DNA of 64,000 nt from contig NZ_JADG01000021.1 of the NCBI RefSeq assembly GCF_000518265.1, positions 1 to 64,000 of the forward strand, in the 5' to 3' direction. The stretch is from Actinomadura oligospora ATCC 43269 (GTDB lineage: Bacteria > Actinomycetota > Actinomycetes > Streptosporangiales > Streptosporangiaceae). A program made the translations under genes and the position numbers. The notes beneath the pieces are model-generated. The model did not search any database. It was not told the DNA's origin and saw nothing but the letters and a program-made list of their open reading frames with translations. This document shows, in pieces, positions 41,163 through 51,840 of this stretch. Within the stretch, counting starts at the first letter, position 1. Each line of letters starts with the position of its first letter.

Positions 41163-42521
41163 GTGAACATCCACCTGAACCAGCGACCACAGCGCACCGA
41201 ACGTCCTCCGGACATCCGGACGGACGGCGACGTACCGGGCGGCGACCGGCTGGACATGGCGCTGCTCCACCAGGCGCTCGACGACTCCCTCGACGTCCTC
41301 CGTGACACCTACGCGCCCGTGAACGGCACCGGCGGCGGCTGGTACCACGAGCTGGCCCGGCCCGAACCCGGCACGACCGCCACCGCGCTCGGCCTGCTCG
41401 CCTTCACCACCGCCGGACGGCCCTTCGAGCACTTCGACGCGGGCCTGGCGTTCCTCGCCCACCGCCAGGTGGACTCCACCGATCCGCTGCGCGACGGCGG
41501 GTGGACCACCAAGACCAGCCTCGGCATGCCGGTGGTGGAGGCGACCGCGTGGATCGCCCGCTTCCTCGCCGTCGCCCGCTGCGACCTGCGTCCGGACGCG
41601 CCGGACCTGCGCCGCGCCTACCGCTGGCTGCTCAACAACCAGAACCCCGACGGCGGCTGGGGATCGCTGAGCGGCGCGCCGTCCCGGACCTGGCTGACCT
41701 GCCTGGCCCTGCGCGCGCTCGCCCGGCTCAACCCCTACGACCCGGCCGTCGAGCGGGGTGTGGAGTGGCTGACCGCCGACCGGACCGCGCTGCGGCCCGG
41801 CTGGGGCCCGACCCCGGCCGCCGCACCGACCGTCGCGCACACCGCGTTCGCCCTGGTCACGCTGGCCGAGGCCCGGCCCCGGCAGGAGGACGAGCGGCTG
41901 CTCGGGGCCTACGACTGGCTCGCCGCCCACCTCGACCCGTCCGACGGGCACACCTGGATCGAGACCTACGACGTGATGCCCCACGGCCCCGCCGCCGCCC
42001 CGATCTGGCGGATGGCGCTCTGGCACTCCGGGCTGCCGCTCGCGGTGGCCGCGCTCGTGCACGACCCGCGCGGGGCTCCCGGGCCGCTGCTCGGACGGGC
42101 CGTCCGGACACTGCTCACCAGCGCCCCCGGGGCGCCGTCCTGGCCGGGCCACCCGGGGGACGGCCCCACCTCGCTGTGGACGCTGTGGTGGCGGCTCGAC
42201 GCGCTGATCGAGCTGGCCCGGATGCCGCTCGCCCGCTCCCGCGACGTGCTGCACTGGCTGCCGGACGCCACGGTCGTGCAGCGGGCGCACGCCCGCGACC
42301 GGTCCCTGCCCGCGCTGCTGCCGAGGCGTCCGCGCGTGGACCCGGTGCGGTTCGTCCGGCGGTACTGGTCGTCGGTGCTGCTCGGCGCGGTCGTGGCCGG
42401 TGGACTCGGCGGGGTGCTCGGCCGCGCCTGGGGATGGCGCGAGTTCTGGCTCAGCGTGATCATCCCGATGGCCATGACGACCGCGCACGAATCCCTGCGC
42501 CGCCGCAGAACCGCCGGGTGA
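41163..42521 (+). CDS. Terpene-cyclase-like alpha/alpha-toroid membrane protein
   Basis: A 452-aa protein with prenyltransferase/squalene-cyclase-type repeats. QW-like motifs occur at YRWLLNNQNPDGGWGS (~155-170) and around FLAHRQVDSTDPLRDGGW and GVEWLTADRT. PTVAHTAFALVTL corresponds to the STASQTAWALLAL block of squalene-hopene cyclases. The class II catalytic DxDD motif is not seen, so cyclisation is doubtful. One or two C-terminal transmembrane helices (VLLGAVVAGGLGGVLG, FWLSVIIPMAMTTA) anchor it. The start is a GTG with no Shine-Dalgarno. It could be a lipid-binding or scaffold protein rather than an enzyme. Confidence 0.75.
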   Translation: MNIHLNQRPQRTERPPDIRTDGDVPGGDRLDMALLHQALDDSLDVLRDTYAPVNGTGGGWYHELARPEPGTTATALGLLAFTTAGRPFEHFDAGLAFLAHRQVDSTDPLRDGGWTTKTSLGMPVVEATAWIARFLAVARCDLRPDAPDLRRAYRWLLNNQNPDGGWGSLSGAPSRTWLTCLALRALARLNPYDPAVERGVEWLTADRTALRPGWGPTPAAAPTVAHTAFALVTLAEARPRQEDERLLGAYDWLAAHLDPSDGHTWIETYDVMPHGPAAAPIWRMALWHSGLPLAVAALVHDPRGAPGPLLGRAVRTLLTSAPGAPSWPGHPGDGPTSLWTLWWRLDALIELARMPLARSRDVLHWLPDATVVQRAHARDRSLPALLPRRPRVDPVRFVRRYWSSVLLGAVVAGGLGGVLGRAWGWREFWLSVIIPMAMTTAHESLRRRRTAG

Positions 42522-42560
42522 GCGAGCCCGGACCCCGCGCGAGCCAGGCGAAGCGGATCG

Positions 42561-42588
42561 GGCGGTGCAGGTCAGGCGGTGCAGGTCA
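42561..42588. repeat. 14-bp tandem duplication at the aroE 3' end
   Basis: GGCGGTGCAGGTCA occurs twice in tandem (42561-42574, 42575-42588). The second copy contains the aroE stop codon, and the first supplies a second TGA 14 bases later. It is minor but marks the core/accessory junction. Confidence 0.7.
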
Positions 42589-43413
42589 GGCGGAGCGGCG
42601 GGCCAGTTCGGCCTCGCCCGCGGCGCGCATCGCCTCGACCGGCACGTCGTCGCGGCCGGTCATCAGGACGACCTGCCGCACGGCCTGGTGCAGCAGCATC
42701 TCGAAGCCGCCGACGACGCGTCCGCCGGCGGTGTCGACCGCGTGCGCCAGCGCGGTCGGCCACGGCGCGTACACCACGTCGAACAGCGCCGCCCCGGACG
42801 CGGCGACGGGCTCGGCGAACGCGTCGGCCGCCCGTCCGGGAAGCGTGGAGACGACCAGGTCGGCGGGGAGCGCCGCGTCGAGCTCGTCCAGCCGGACGAC
42901 CTGCGCGGACACGCCGAACCGCGCTCCCACCTCGATCGCCTCGGCGGCCCGTTCCGGGCTGCGGACCGCGACCGCGACCCGCGACACCCCGAGCCGGGAC
43001 AGCGCGGCCAGCGCGGACGCGGCCGTCGCGCCGCCGCCCAGCACGAGCGCGGACGCGACACCGTCCAGCCCCGCCTCGCGCAGCGCCGTGACGATCCCGT
43101 GCACGTCGGTGTTGTCGGCGGCGCGCCGCCCGTCCCGCAGGACGAGCGTGTTCGCGCCGCCGACCTTGGCCGCGAGGTCGGACACCGAGTCGGCGAGCGA
43201 CAGCGCCACCCGCTTCAGCGGCATCGTCAGCGACAGCCCGCGCCACGATCCGTCCAGGTCGGCGAGGAACCCCTCCAGGGCGTCCTCGCCGACCTCGAAC
43301 GCGTCGTAGGACCAGTCGTCCAGGCCCATCCCGGCGTACGCGGCGCGGTGCAGCACCGGGGACAGCGAATGGGCGACCGGCGATCCCAGGACCGCGGCGC
43401 GGGCGGCGCTCAC
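42586..43413 (-). CDS. aroE: Shikimate dehydrogenase
   Basis: NADP-dependent reduction of 3-dehydroshikimate in aromatic amino-acid synthesis; 275 aa. The substrate site AVLGSPVAHSLSPVLHRAA is at 7-25, the catalytic Lys lies in LSLTMPLK near 67, and NTDVHG is near 101. The NADP loop is LGGGATAASA and the C-terminal block is GFEMLLHQAVRQV. The GTG 43411-43413 overlaps the mltG stop. In Streptomyces aroC, aroK and aroB follow aroE (recalled); here the operon ends at aroE and a convergent accessory gene follows 64 bp away. Confidence 0.96.
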   Translation of the reverse strand: MSAARAAVLGSPVAHSLSPVLHRAAYAGMGLDDWSYDAFEVGEDALEGFLADLDGSWRGLSLTMPLKRVALSLADSVSDLAAKVGGANTLVLRDGRRAADNTDVHGIVTALREAGLDGVASALVLGGGATAASALAALSRLGVSRVAVAVRSPERAAEAIEVGARFGVSAQVVRLDELDAALPADLVVSTLPGRAADAFAEPVAASGAALFDVVYAPWPTALAHAVDTAGGRVVGGFEMLLHQAVRQVVLMTGRDDVPVEAMRAAGEAELARRSA

Positions 43414-45014
43414 TTGCCCCCCGGGTGCTTGGCCAGCCAGGCGTCGAACTTGGCCTTCATCCTCCTGAACTCCGCGTCCGTCGTCCCGTACTCGGTGAAC
43501 CCGGTGGACGGGTCGGTGGTCACGAAGTACAGCCAGTCGCCCGGCGTCGGGTTCAGCGCGGCCTTCAGCGCCTCCGCGCCCGGGCTGTCGATCGCGCCGA
43601 TCGGCAGCGGCTTCACCCGGTAGGAGTTGTAGGGCGACCTGATCTCCGTGTCCTTGTAGGTGACGGCGAGGGTCCGCTTGTTCAGCGCGTACAGGACGGT
43701 CGTGTCGAGCTGAAGCGGACGGCCGATCTTGATGCGGTTGTAGAGCACCCGCGCGATCTTCGGGTAGTCCGCCTTGGTGCCGCCCTCCGCCTGCAGCAGG
43801 CTGGCGAGGGTGACGACCTGTCCCGGGTCGAGCTTGACCGACTTGGACTTGTTGACCAGGTCGAGCTCGCGCGCCTCCTCGTTGAACCGCTCCACCATCA
43901 TCTTGAGGATGTCCTTGGCCGGGGCGTTCGGGTTCAGGTTGTACTGCCCGGGGTAGAGGTAGCCCTCCACCTTGCCCTTGGCGTAGGACGGGAGGCCGAG
44001 ACCCTTGGCGTCCTTGGCGGCGGTCACGAAGTTGCGCACCGGGATGCCGGTCTTCTTCGAGAGCTTGGCGTAGACCTCGGTCGCGCGCAGCCCCTCCGGA
44101 AGCGTGATCATGTTGCCGGCGCGGGCCTTCGGGTCCAGCAGCAGCGCCATCGCCGCCTTGGACGACATCCTCAGCCGCATCTGGTAGTACCCCGGCTGGA
44201 GGCTCGACGCCTTCGGCTCCTTGGCGTACACCTTCAGGAACGCCCGGACGCTCTTCACCACGTCGTGCTGCTGCAGCGTCGCGGCGATCGACGAGCCGGT
44301 GGCCCCCTCCTTGACCTGGACGATCACGTTGCCCGACCCCGGGCCGGCGTAGTCCGGCGGGTGCATCCGCCCGTCGAGCCAGGCGTAGCCGAGCACGCCG
44401 CCCGTGCCGACGATCGCGACCAGGAACGCCAGCGCGAACAGCACCGCCGCGCGTCCCTTGCCCTTGCGGCGGCGCTGCTTCTTGCGGGAGCGGCGCTGGT
44501 CGTCGCGGCTGAGCTCGCCGCCCCGGTTCAGCTGGTCGTCGAGGAGGTTGCCGCCCTGACCGCTCTGGGCCTGTTCCTCGTACTCGTCGTACTCGTCGTC
44601 GTAGTACTCGTCCTGCTCGTACTGCGACTGAGCGTGCCGCTGCTGACCGGGATGCTGCCCCGGATGGCCCTGGCCCTGCTGACCGTACTGGTCGTACTGC
44701 CCCTGGCCGCCGTACTGCTGCTGCTCGTACTGCTGAGGCTGCGCGTACTGGTGCTGTTGCTGCTGCTCGTACTGCCGCGGGTCGTGCTGGCGGGCGCCGC
44801 CGTGTCCCTGGCCGTACTGCTCCTGGGAGAACTGGTCCTGGGGGTACTGGCCTTGGGGATGCTGCTCTTGGGGGACCTGGCCCTGGGGGTGCTGGGGGTG
44901 TCGGCCCTGGGGGCGGGCCCGGCGTCCACGGCCGCGCCGGTCGGGGGCACCCTGGTCGGGACCGCGCTGGTCGGGACCGTTCTGGGGGTCGGGGAAGAAG
45001 TCCACGTCACTCAC
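43410..45014 (-). CDS. mltG: Endolytic murein transglycosylase MltG
   Basis: Membrane-anchored enzyme that cuts nascent peptidoglycan and ends glycan chains; 534 aa. An unusually long cytoplasmic N-terminus (~1-180) is rich in Gln, Gly and Tyr, with repeats of the QYEQ / PQGQ / GQYDQ type and an acidic EYYDDEYDEYEE stretch. Basic RRSRKKQRRRKGKGR precedes one transmembrane helix (AAVLFALAFLVAIVGTGGVL, ~190-210). The YceG domain follows, with catalytic Glu in LLQAEGGTKADYPKIARVLYNRI near 415 (shown as LLQAEGG). The GTG overlaps the ruvX stop. Confidence 0.94.
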   Translation of the reverse strand: MSDVDFFPDPQNGPDQRGPDQGAPDRRGRGRRARPQGRHPQHPQGQVPQEQHPQGQYPQDQFSQEQYGQGHGGARQHDPRQYEQQQQHQYAQPQQYEQQQYGGQGQYDQYGQQGQGHPGQHPGQQRHAQSQYEQDEYYDDEYDEYEEQAQSGQGGNLLDDQLNRGGELSRDDQRRSRKKQRRRKGKGRAAVLFALAFLVAIVGTGGVLGYAWLDGRMHPPDYAGPGSGNVIVQVKEGATGSSIAATLQQHDVVKSVRAFLKVYAKEPKASSLQPGYYQMRLRMSSKAAMALLLDPKARAGNMITLPEGLRATEVYAKLSKKTGIPVRNFVTAAKDAKGLGLPSYAKGKVEGYLYPGQYNLNPNAPAKDILKMMVERFNEEARELDLVNKSKSVKLDPGQVVTLASLLQAEGGTKADYPKIARVLYNRIKIGRPLQLDTTVLYALNKRTLAVTYKDTEIRSPYNSYRVKPLPIGAIDSPGAEALKAALNPTPGDWLYFVTTDPSTGFTEYGTTDAEFRRMKAKFDAWLAKHPGGK

Positions 45015-45465
45015 CCGCTCCCCGGGACGCTCTCGCCCGGTGGACGCCCGGTCAGCCGCTCGCCGTCCAGGGCCGCCTGGAGCAGGACCGCCGCGGCGGC
45101 CTGGTCGACGACCTTCCGCCGGGCCTGGCCGTGGACTCCGCCCGCGCGTAGACCGCTCTCGGCGGTGACGGTGGTGAGCCGCTCGTCGTACAACCGGACC
45201 GCCTCCGGGGATAGACGGCCCGCCAGCATCGCGGCGAACCTGCGGGCGGACGCCGCCGCCGGGCCCTCACGGCCCGACAGCGACGTCGGAAGTCCCACGA
45301 TGACCTCGATCGCCTCGTTCTCCTCGACCAGCCTCACCAGCCGGTCGACGTCCCCCTTGCCCGCCTTCACGGTCTCCAGGGGAGAGGCGAGGACGCCGCC
45401 GGGGTCGCTGCGGGCCACGCCGATCCGGACGCTGCCCACGTCGACTCCGAGTCGGACTCCGATCC

Positions 45466-45469
<4 letters not shown>
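45011..45469 (-). CDS. ruvX: Holliday-junction resolvase-like nuclease RuvX/YqgF
   Basis: A 152-aa RNase H-fold protein, in other bacteria implicated in pre-16S rRNA 5' maturation. The N-terminal LGVDVGSVRIGVARSDP carries the first catalytic Asp. VIVGLPTSLSGREGPAA and VRLYDERLTTVTAE carry the other acidic positions, and VVDQAAAAVLLQAALD is the C-terminal motif. The ATG overlaps the alaS stop (ATGA); the stop overlaps mltG (GTGA). Complete and ordinary. Confidence 0.95.
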
Positions 45470-48135
<2,666 letters not shown>

Positions 48136-48136
48136 A

Positions 48137-48457
48137 TCAGTGGCCATCCTTGTCGTTGACGATCGTGTAACGCGCCCGCAGGACCCGGCGCCGGGCGCGG
48201 GGCTCCTCGGGTTCGGGAGGGGTCTGGTCGAGCCCGACCGCCTCCCGAAGCTCCTCTTCGCGCGCGGAGGTCTCGGCCTTCACGTCGGCGGCGAAGTCGC
48301 GGAGCCTGCGGCCCGCGCCCTGCCCGGCGTGGACGGCCCGGACGGCGACGCCCTCCGGCGACCATTCGTGGGCCAGGCGCTCGACGCGCCGCTTGACCCG
48401 GTGCGAGGCGTAGACGCCCGCCCCGGCGCCGAGCGTGAGCCAGAACAGCCGCTTCAC
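48137..48457 (-). CDS. Small conserved actinobacterial protein (DUF6167-like)
   Basis: A 106-aa protein, N-terminal hydrophobic segment MKRLFWLTLGAGAGVYAS, then RVKRRVERLAHEW and a charged, probably helical remainder ending ARYTIVNDKDGH. I recognise it by position: a gene like this lies between the DUF948 gene and alaS in many streptomycetes. Function unknown. The GTG start overlaps the DUF948 stop (GTGA), and its stop codon abuts the alaS start, so all three are probably co-translated. Confidence 0.85.
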   Translation of the reverse strand: MKRLFWLTLGAGAGVYASHRVKRRVERLAHEWSPEGVAVRAVHAGQGAGRRLRDFAADVKAETSAREEELREAVGLDQTPPEPEEPRARRRVLRARYTIVNDKDGH

Positions 48458-48927
48458 CGCCGCCTCCCGCCGCGTCCGGACGTCCCGGACCCGCCGCGCG
48501 TGGTGCCCGAGCCGCCGCGCGCGGTGCTCCGCGAAGCCTGGGCCGGGAGCTGCGGACGGCTCGGCGGCCGCTCCTCCCCCGCCCGGTTGCCGAGGGCCTT
48601 GCGCACCCCGTAGGAGAACGCGGCGGCCTTCACCAGCGGCCCGCCGACGACCGAGGTCATCACGGTGGTGACCGCCGAGACGTTCTGGGTGACCGTGCCG
48701 ACCTGCTTGGTGATCACGTCGGTGCGGCCGAGCTGCTCGTTGGCGCGGCGGACGGTGCGGGCCATGTCGTCCATCAGCGGCCCTGCCTGCTCGCCGAGGT
48801 CGGCGACCATCTTGGTCGCCTCCCCGATCAGCCGGGCGAGTTTGAGGAGGGTGTAGGCGAGGAAGGACACCAGCACCGCCCAGAACACGGCCACGATGAG
48901 ACCTGCAAGCTGTCCACCAGTGAGCAT
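48454..48927 (-). CDS. DUF948-family membrane protein
   Basis: A 157-aa protein. One N-terminal transmembrane helix (LAGLIVAVFWAVLVSFLAYTLL, residues ~7-28) is followed by a coiled-coil-like amphipathic region (LIGEATKMVADLGEQAGPLMDDMARTVRRANEQLG in the family) and a Gly/Arg/Ser-rich tail ending SGRGGRRR. DUF948 proteins are common near alaS in actinobacteria. Function unknown; a membrane-associated scaffold is a guess. First gene of the alaS-mltG-aroE transcript. Confidence 0.88.
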   Translation of the reverse strand: MLTGGQLAGLIVAVFWAVLVSFLAYTLLKLARLIGEATKMVADLGEQAGPLMDDMARTVRRANEQLGRTDVITKQVGTVTQNVSAVTTVMTSVVGGPLVKAAAFSYGVRKALGNRAGEERPPSRPQLPAQASRSTARGGSGTTRGGSGTSGRGGRRR

Positions 48928-49086
48928 CAGGGCTTTCCGTTCGCTGTGTCGTCTGTACGCGGTTTCGGCCATGGCCGGGCTGGTCTGACAGACCTTACCG
49001 TGGTCCGGCCCCGGCGGCGGGCCACCTCCCCGACCCTCCACCGAAGATCATCTCGGGCCCGTCCGGGTCCGGGTCCCGGGCCGGGT

Positions 49087-50499
49087 TCAGTTCTCCTTCG
49101 GACGGGACGTACCTCGCAGAACGGCGCGGATTCGTCCCAGAACCTCCGTGAACCGGGCCTCGGCGCCGTGCCGGGTCGGCCGGTAGTACTCACGCCCGTG
49201 CACGTTGTCGGGAGCGTACTGCTGCCGGACGACCCCGCCGGGGTGGTCGTGGGCGTATTTGTACCCCTCACCATGCCCGATCTTCGCCGCGCCCTTGTAG
49301 TGGGCGTCACGCAGGTGCCCCGGGACGGGCCCGACCAGGCCCTTGCGGACGTCGCCGATCGCCTCGTCCACGGCCCTGATCACGGCGTTGGACTTGGGCG
49401 CCATCGCCAGGTGGATCACCGCCTGGGCGAGGTTGATCCGGGCCTCGGGCAGCCCGACGAACTCGACCGCCTGGGCGGCGGCGACGGCGGTCTGCAGCGC
49501 GGTCGGGTCGGCCATGCCGACGTCCTCGCTGGCGTGGACGATCAGCCGCCGGGCGATGAACCGCGGGTCCTCCCCCGCCTCGATCATGCGGGCGAGGTAG
49601 TGCAGCGCGGCGTCGGCGTCGCTGCCCCGGATGCTCTTGATGAACGCGCTGATGACGTCGTAGTGCTGGTCGCCCTCGCGGTCGTAGCGGACGGCGGCCC
49701 GGTCGACGGCGCGCTCCAGCACCCCCACGTCGACGGTCGTCCCGGGCTCGGCGACCATGGCGGCCGCCTCCAGGTAGGTCAGGGTGCGGCGGGCGTCGCC
49801 GCCCGCGAGCCTGATCAGGTGGTCCTCGGCGGCCGGGTCGAGCCCGGTCTCGCCCTTGAGGCCGCGCTCGTCGGCGAGGGCCCTGCGGATCACCTCGCGC
49901 AGGTCGTCCTCGGCGAGCGGCTCGAGGGTGAGCAGCAGCGACCGGGACAACAGCGGGCTGATCACCGAGAAGAACGGATTCTCGGTGGTCGCGCCGATGA
50001 ACGAGACCCAGCGGTTCTCCACGGCGGGGAGCAGCGCGTCCTGCTGGGCCTTGTTGAAGCGGTGCACCTCGTCCACGAACAGGACGGTCTGGCGGCCGGT
50101 CATGCCGAGCTCGCGGCGGGCCAGGTCGATCTCGGCGCGGACCCGCTTCACCCCGTCGGTGACGGCGGAGATCTCCACGAACCGGCGGCTGGTGACGTGG
50201 CTCACGACGGTCGCCAGGGTGGTCTTGCCGGTGCCGGGCGGCCCCCAGAGCACCAGCGACATGGGGGCGTCGCGCTCCACGAGCTGCCGGATCGGGGTGC
50301 CGGGGCCGAGCAGGTGCTGCTGGCCGACCACCTCGTCCAGGCCGCGCGGGCGCATCCGCACCGCGAGCGGCTGGTGGGGGTCGGCGGCGACCGCGCCGTT
50401 CCTCGGCAGGGGCTCGGGGCCCCGGGCCGGCTCCGGCTCGGCGGCGGTCGGATCGTCGAAGAGCCCCTCCGGCTCCCCTGCTCCCAGGCTGCTCGTCAC
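49087..50499 (-). CDS. rarA: Replication-associated recombination protein RarA (MgsA)
   Basis: AAA+ ATPase of the clamp-loader class that acts at stalled replication forks; 470 aa. PLAVRMRPRGLDEVVGQQHLLG near 55-76 (shown in part: RMRPRGLDEVVGQ), Walker A GPPGTGKTT, Walker B LFVDEVHRFNKAQQD, sensor 1 IGATTENP and the arginine finger region PLLSRS are present. The C-terminal tetramerisation domain has GSDADAALHYLARMI and the end motif DAHYKGAAKIGHGEGYKYAHDHPGG. The GTG 50497-50499 is preceded by GGAAG; a later start is possible. Monocistronic. Confidence 0.95.
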   Translation of the reverse strand: MTSSLGAGEPEGLFDDPTAAEPEPARGPEPLPRNGAVAADPHQPLAVRMRPRGLDEVVGQQHLLGPGTPIRQLVERDAPMSLVLWGPPGTGKTTLATVVSHVTSRRFVEISAVTDGVKRVRAEIDLARRELGMTGRQTVLFVDEVHRFNKAQQDALLPAVENRWVSFIGATTENPFFSVISPLLSRSLLLTLEPLAEDDLREVIRRALADERGLKGETGLDPAAEDHLIRLAGGDARRTLTYLEAAAMVAEPGTTVDVGVLERAVDRAAVRYDREGDQHYDVISAFIKSIRGSDADAALHYLARMIEAGEDPRFIARRLIVHASEDVGMADPTALQTAVAAAQAVEFVGLPEARINLAQAVIHLAMAPKSNAVIRAVDEAIGDVRKGLVGPVPGHLRDAHYKGAAKIGHGEGYKYAHDHPGGVVRQQYAPDNVHGREYYRPTRHGAEARFTEVLGRIRAVLRGTSRPKEN

Positions 50500-50596
50500 C
50501 TTCCGACAGTATCTCGGTTCGGTGACAAGTCTGGTTGATCGGGAACGCCGGGAACGAGAGCGGCGTTGGTCCGTCCCGGGAGGTGAACCGAACCCG

Positions 50597-51064
50597 GTGA
50601 CCGGAACGGTGGCCCAGCTCGCGCGGCAGCGCGCGTCCCAGGGCCTCGAGGGCACACCACAGCGACGCCACGGACTGGCGGGCCTGCTCGTGGTGCTCTT
50701 CGCCGTTGCCGGGCTCATGTTCAGCTACGGGCTCGAGCACGCCCCGCCACCGGACCTCTGCCACCCGCACGACGTCGTCACCTGGTTCGTCCCGGGCGCC
50801 GACGGCGCGCACCACCGGCCCGCCCCGGGCGACGGCGGGGCGCCGTTCGCCACCTTCACCTCGCACGACCGGACGCCGCCCAGCCCCATCGACACCTGCC
50901 TCTGCCTGGCCGTCCTGCTGGGCATCATGCTGCTCGCGCTGGCGGCGCGTCCGGGCCGCTGGCAGCTGCTGCTGCCCGCCCGCGTGGGCTGGCGCTCCGC
51001 CGACCCGGCCCGTCCGTCCCCCGCGCCCCTCTCCCTGGCCGCCCTGCAGGTCCTCCGGCTGTAG
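50597..51064 (+). CDS. Small membrane protein with metal-ligand-rich loop (possibly DUF6153)
   Basis: A 155-aa protein with two transmembrane helices: GLAGLLVVLFAVAGLMFSYG and DTCLCLAVLLGIMLLALAA. The loop between them is rich in His, Cys and Asp (DLCHPHD, ADGAHHR, SHDRTP). The layout resembles small actinobacterial membrane proteins annotated DUF6153, though I am not certain. The GTG at 50597 follows AGGTGA at about nine bases; the start is not firm. Two envelope genes (DUF3105, DUF305) follow, and the group may deal with metal or redox stress. Confidence 0.7.
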   Translation: MTGTVAQLARQRASQGLEGTPQRRHGLAGLLVVLFAVAGLMFSYGLEHAPPPDLCHPHDVVTWFVPGADGAHHRPAPGDGGAPFATFTSHDRTPPSPIDTCLCLAVLLGIMLLALAARPGRWQLLLPARVGWRSADPARPSPAPLSLAALQVLRL

Positions 51065-51138
51065 GGGCCCCGGCCGCACCCCCTGCGGCCTCGCCTCGAC
51101 ATCCCTGAGCACGGCCATCCGAGAGGACCTCTACAGCC

Positions 51139-51840
51139 ATGTCCGAGAACGCGCGTCCGAACGCGCCCAAGAACACCCCGAACAAGGGCAAGCCCGCCGC
51201 CGGTAAGGCCACCGCCGCCAAATCCGCTGCCGCGAAGCCCGCGTCAGGCAAGTCCGGGGGCAAGAAGCCCCCGCAGAGGAAGAACGCCCTGACGGAGCGG
51301 CAGACGCCGTGGGGCACGATCGCCTTCTTCACCGTGATCGGGCTGGTCGCGGCCGTCGCGATCGGCTTCGCGTTCACCCAGGCCCGCTCGTCCGCCGACG
51401 GAGCCAAGATCGCGGGCCTGGTCAGCAAGGAGGAGACGAACCGCGACCACGTCCAGACCTCGGTCAAGTACGACTCCACCCCGCCGATGGGCGGGGCGCA
51501 CGACCCGCTCTGGCAGAACTGCGGCGTCTACACCAGCGCGCTCCGCAACGAGAACGCCGTCCACGCGCTCGAGCACGGCGCGGTGTGGATCACCTACCGG
51601 CCCGACCTGCCCAAGGACCAGGTGGTCAAGCTGTCGGCGAAGGTCGGCGCGACCGCCTACACGCTGCTCAGCCCCTACCCGGGCCTGGACACCCCGGTCG
51701 CGCTGAGCGCGTGGGGCAAGCAGCTCAAGGTCCAGAGCGCCAACGACAAGCGGGTGGACGAGTTCCTGCGCGCGTTCGTACAGGGCCCGCAGACGCAGGA
51801 GCCGGGCGCGGCCTGCACCGGCGGCAAGGCCACCCCGTGA
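51139..51840 (+). CDS. DUF3105-family membrane-anchored protein
   Basis: A 233-aa protein: a Lys/Ala/Pro-rich cytoplasmic N-terminus (1-50), one transmembrane helix (WGTIAFFTVIGLVAAVAIGF) and an extracytoplasmic DUF3105 domain. Family motifs are HDPLWQNCGVYT, NENAVHALEHGAVWITYRP and LLSPYPGL. The conserved Cys and His residues hint at metal binding. Function unknown. The stop overlaps the DUF305 start (GTGA). Confidence 0.9.
   Translation: MSENARPNAPKNTPNKGKPAAGKATAAKSAAAKPASGKSGGKKPPQRKNALTERQTPWGTIAFFTVIGLVAAVAIGFAFTQARSSADGAKIAGLVSKEETNRDHVQTSVKYDSTPPMGGAHDPLWQNCGVYTSALRNENAVHALEHGAVWITYRPDLPKDQVVKLSAKVGATAYTLLSPYPGLDTPVALSAWGKQLKVQSANDKRVDEFLRAFVQGPQTQEPGAACTGGKATP

Noticed and set aside
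44640..44990. Apparent tandem repeat or CRISPR-like array
   Set aside because: The regularity comes from Gln/Gly/Tyr codons in the mltG tail; there are no equal-length spacers.
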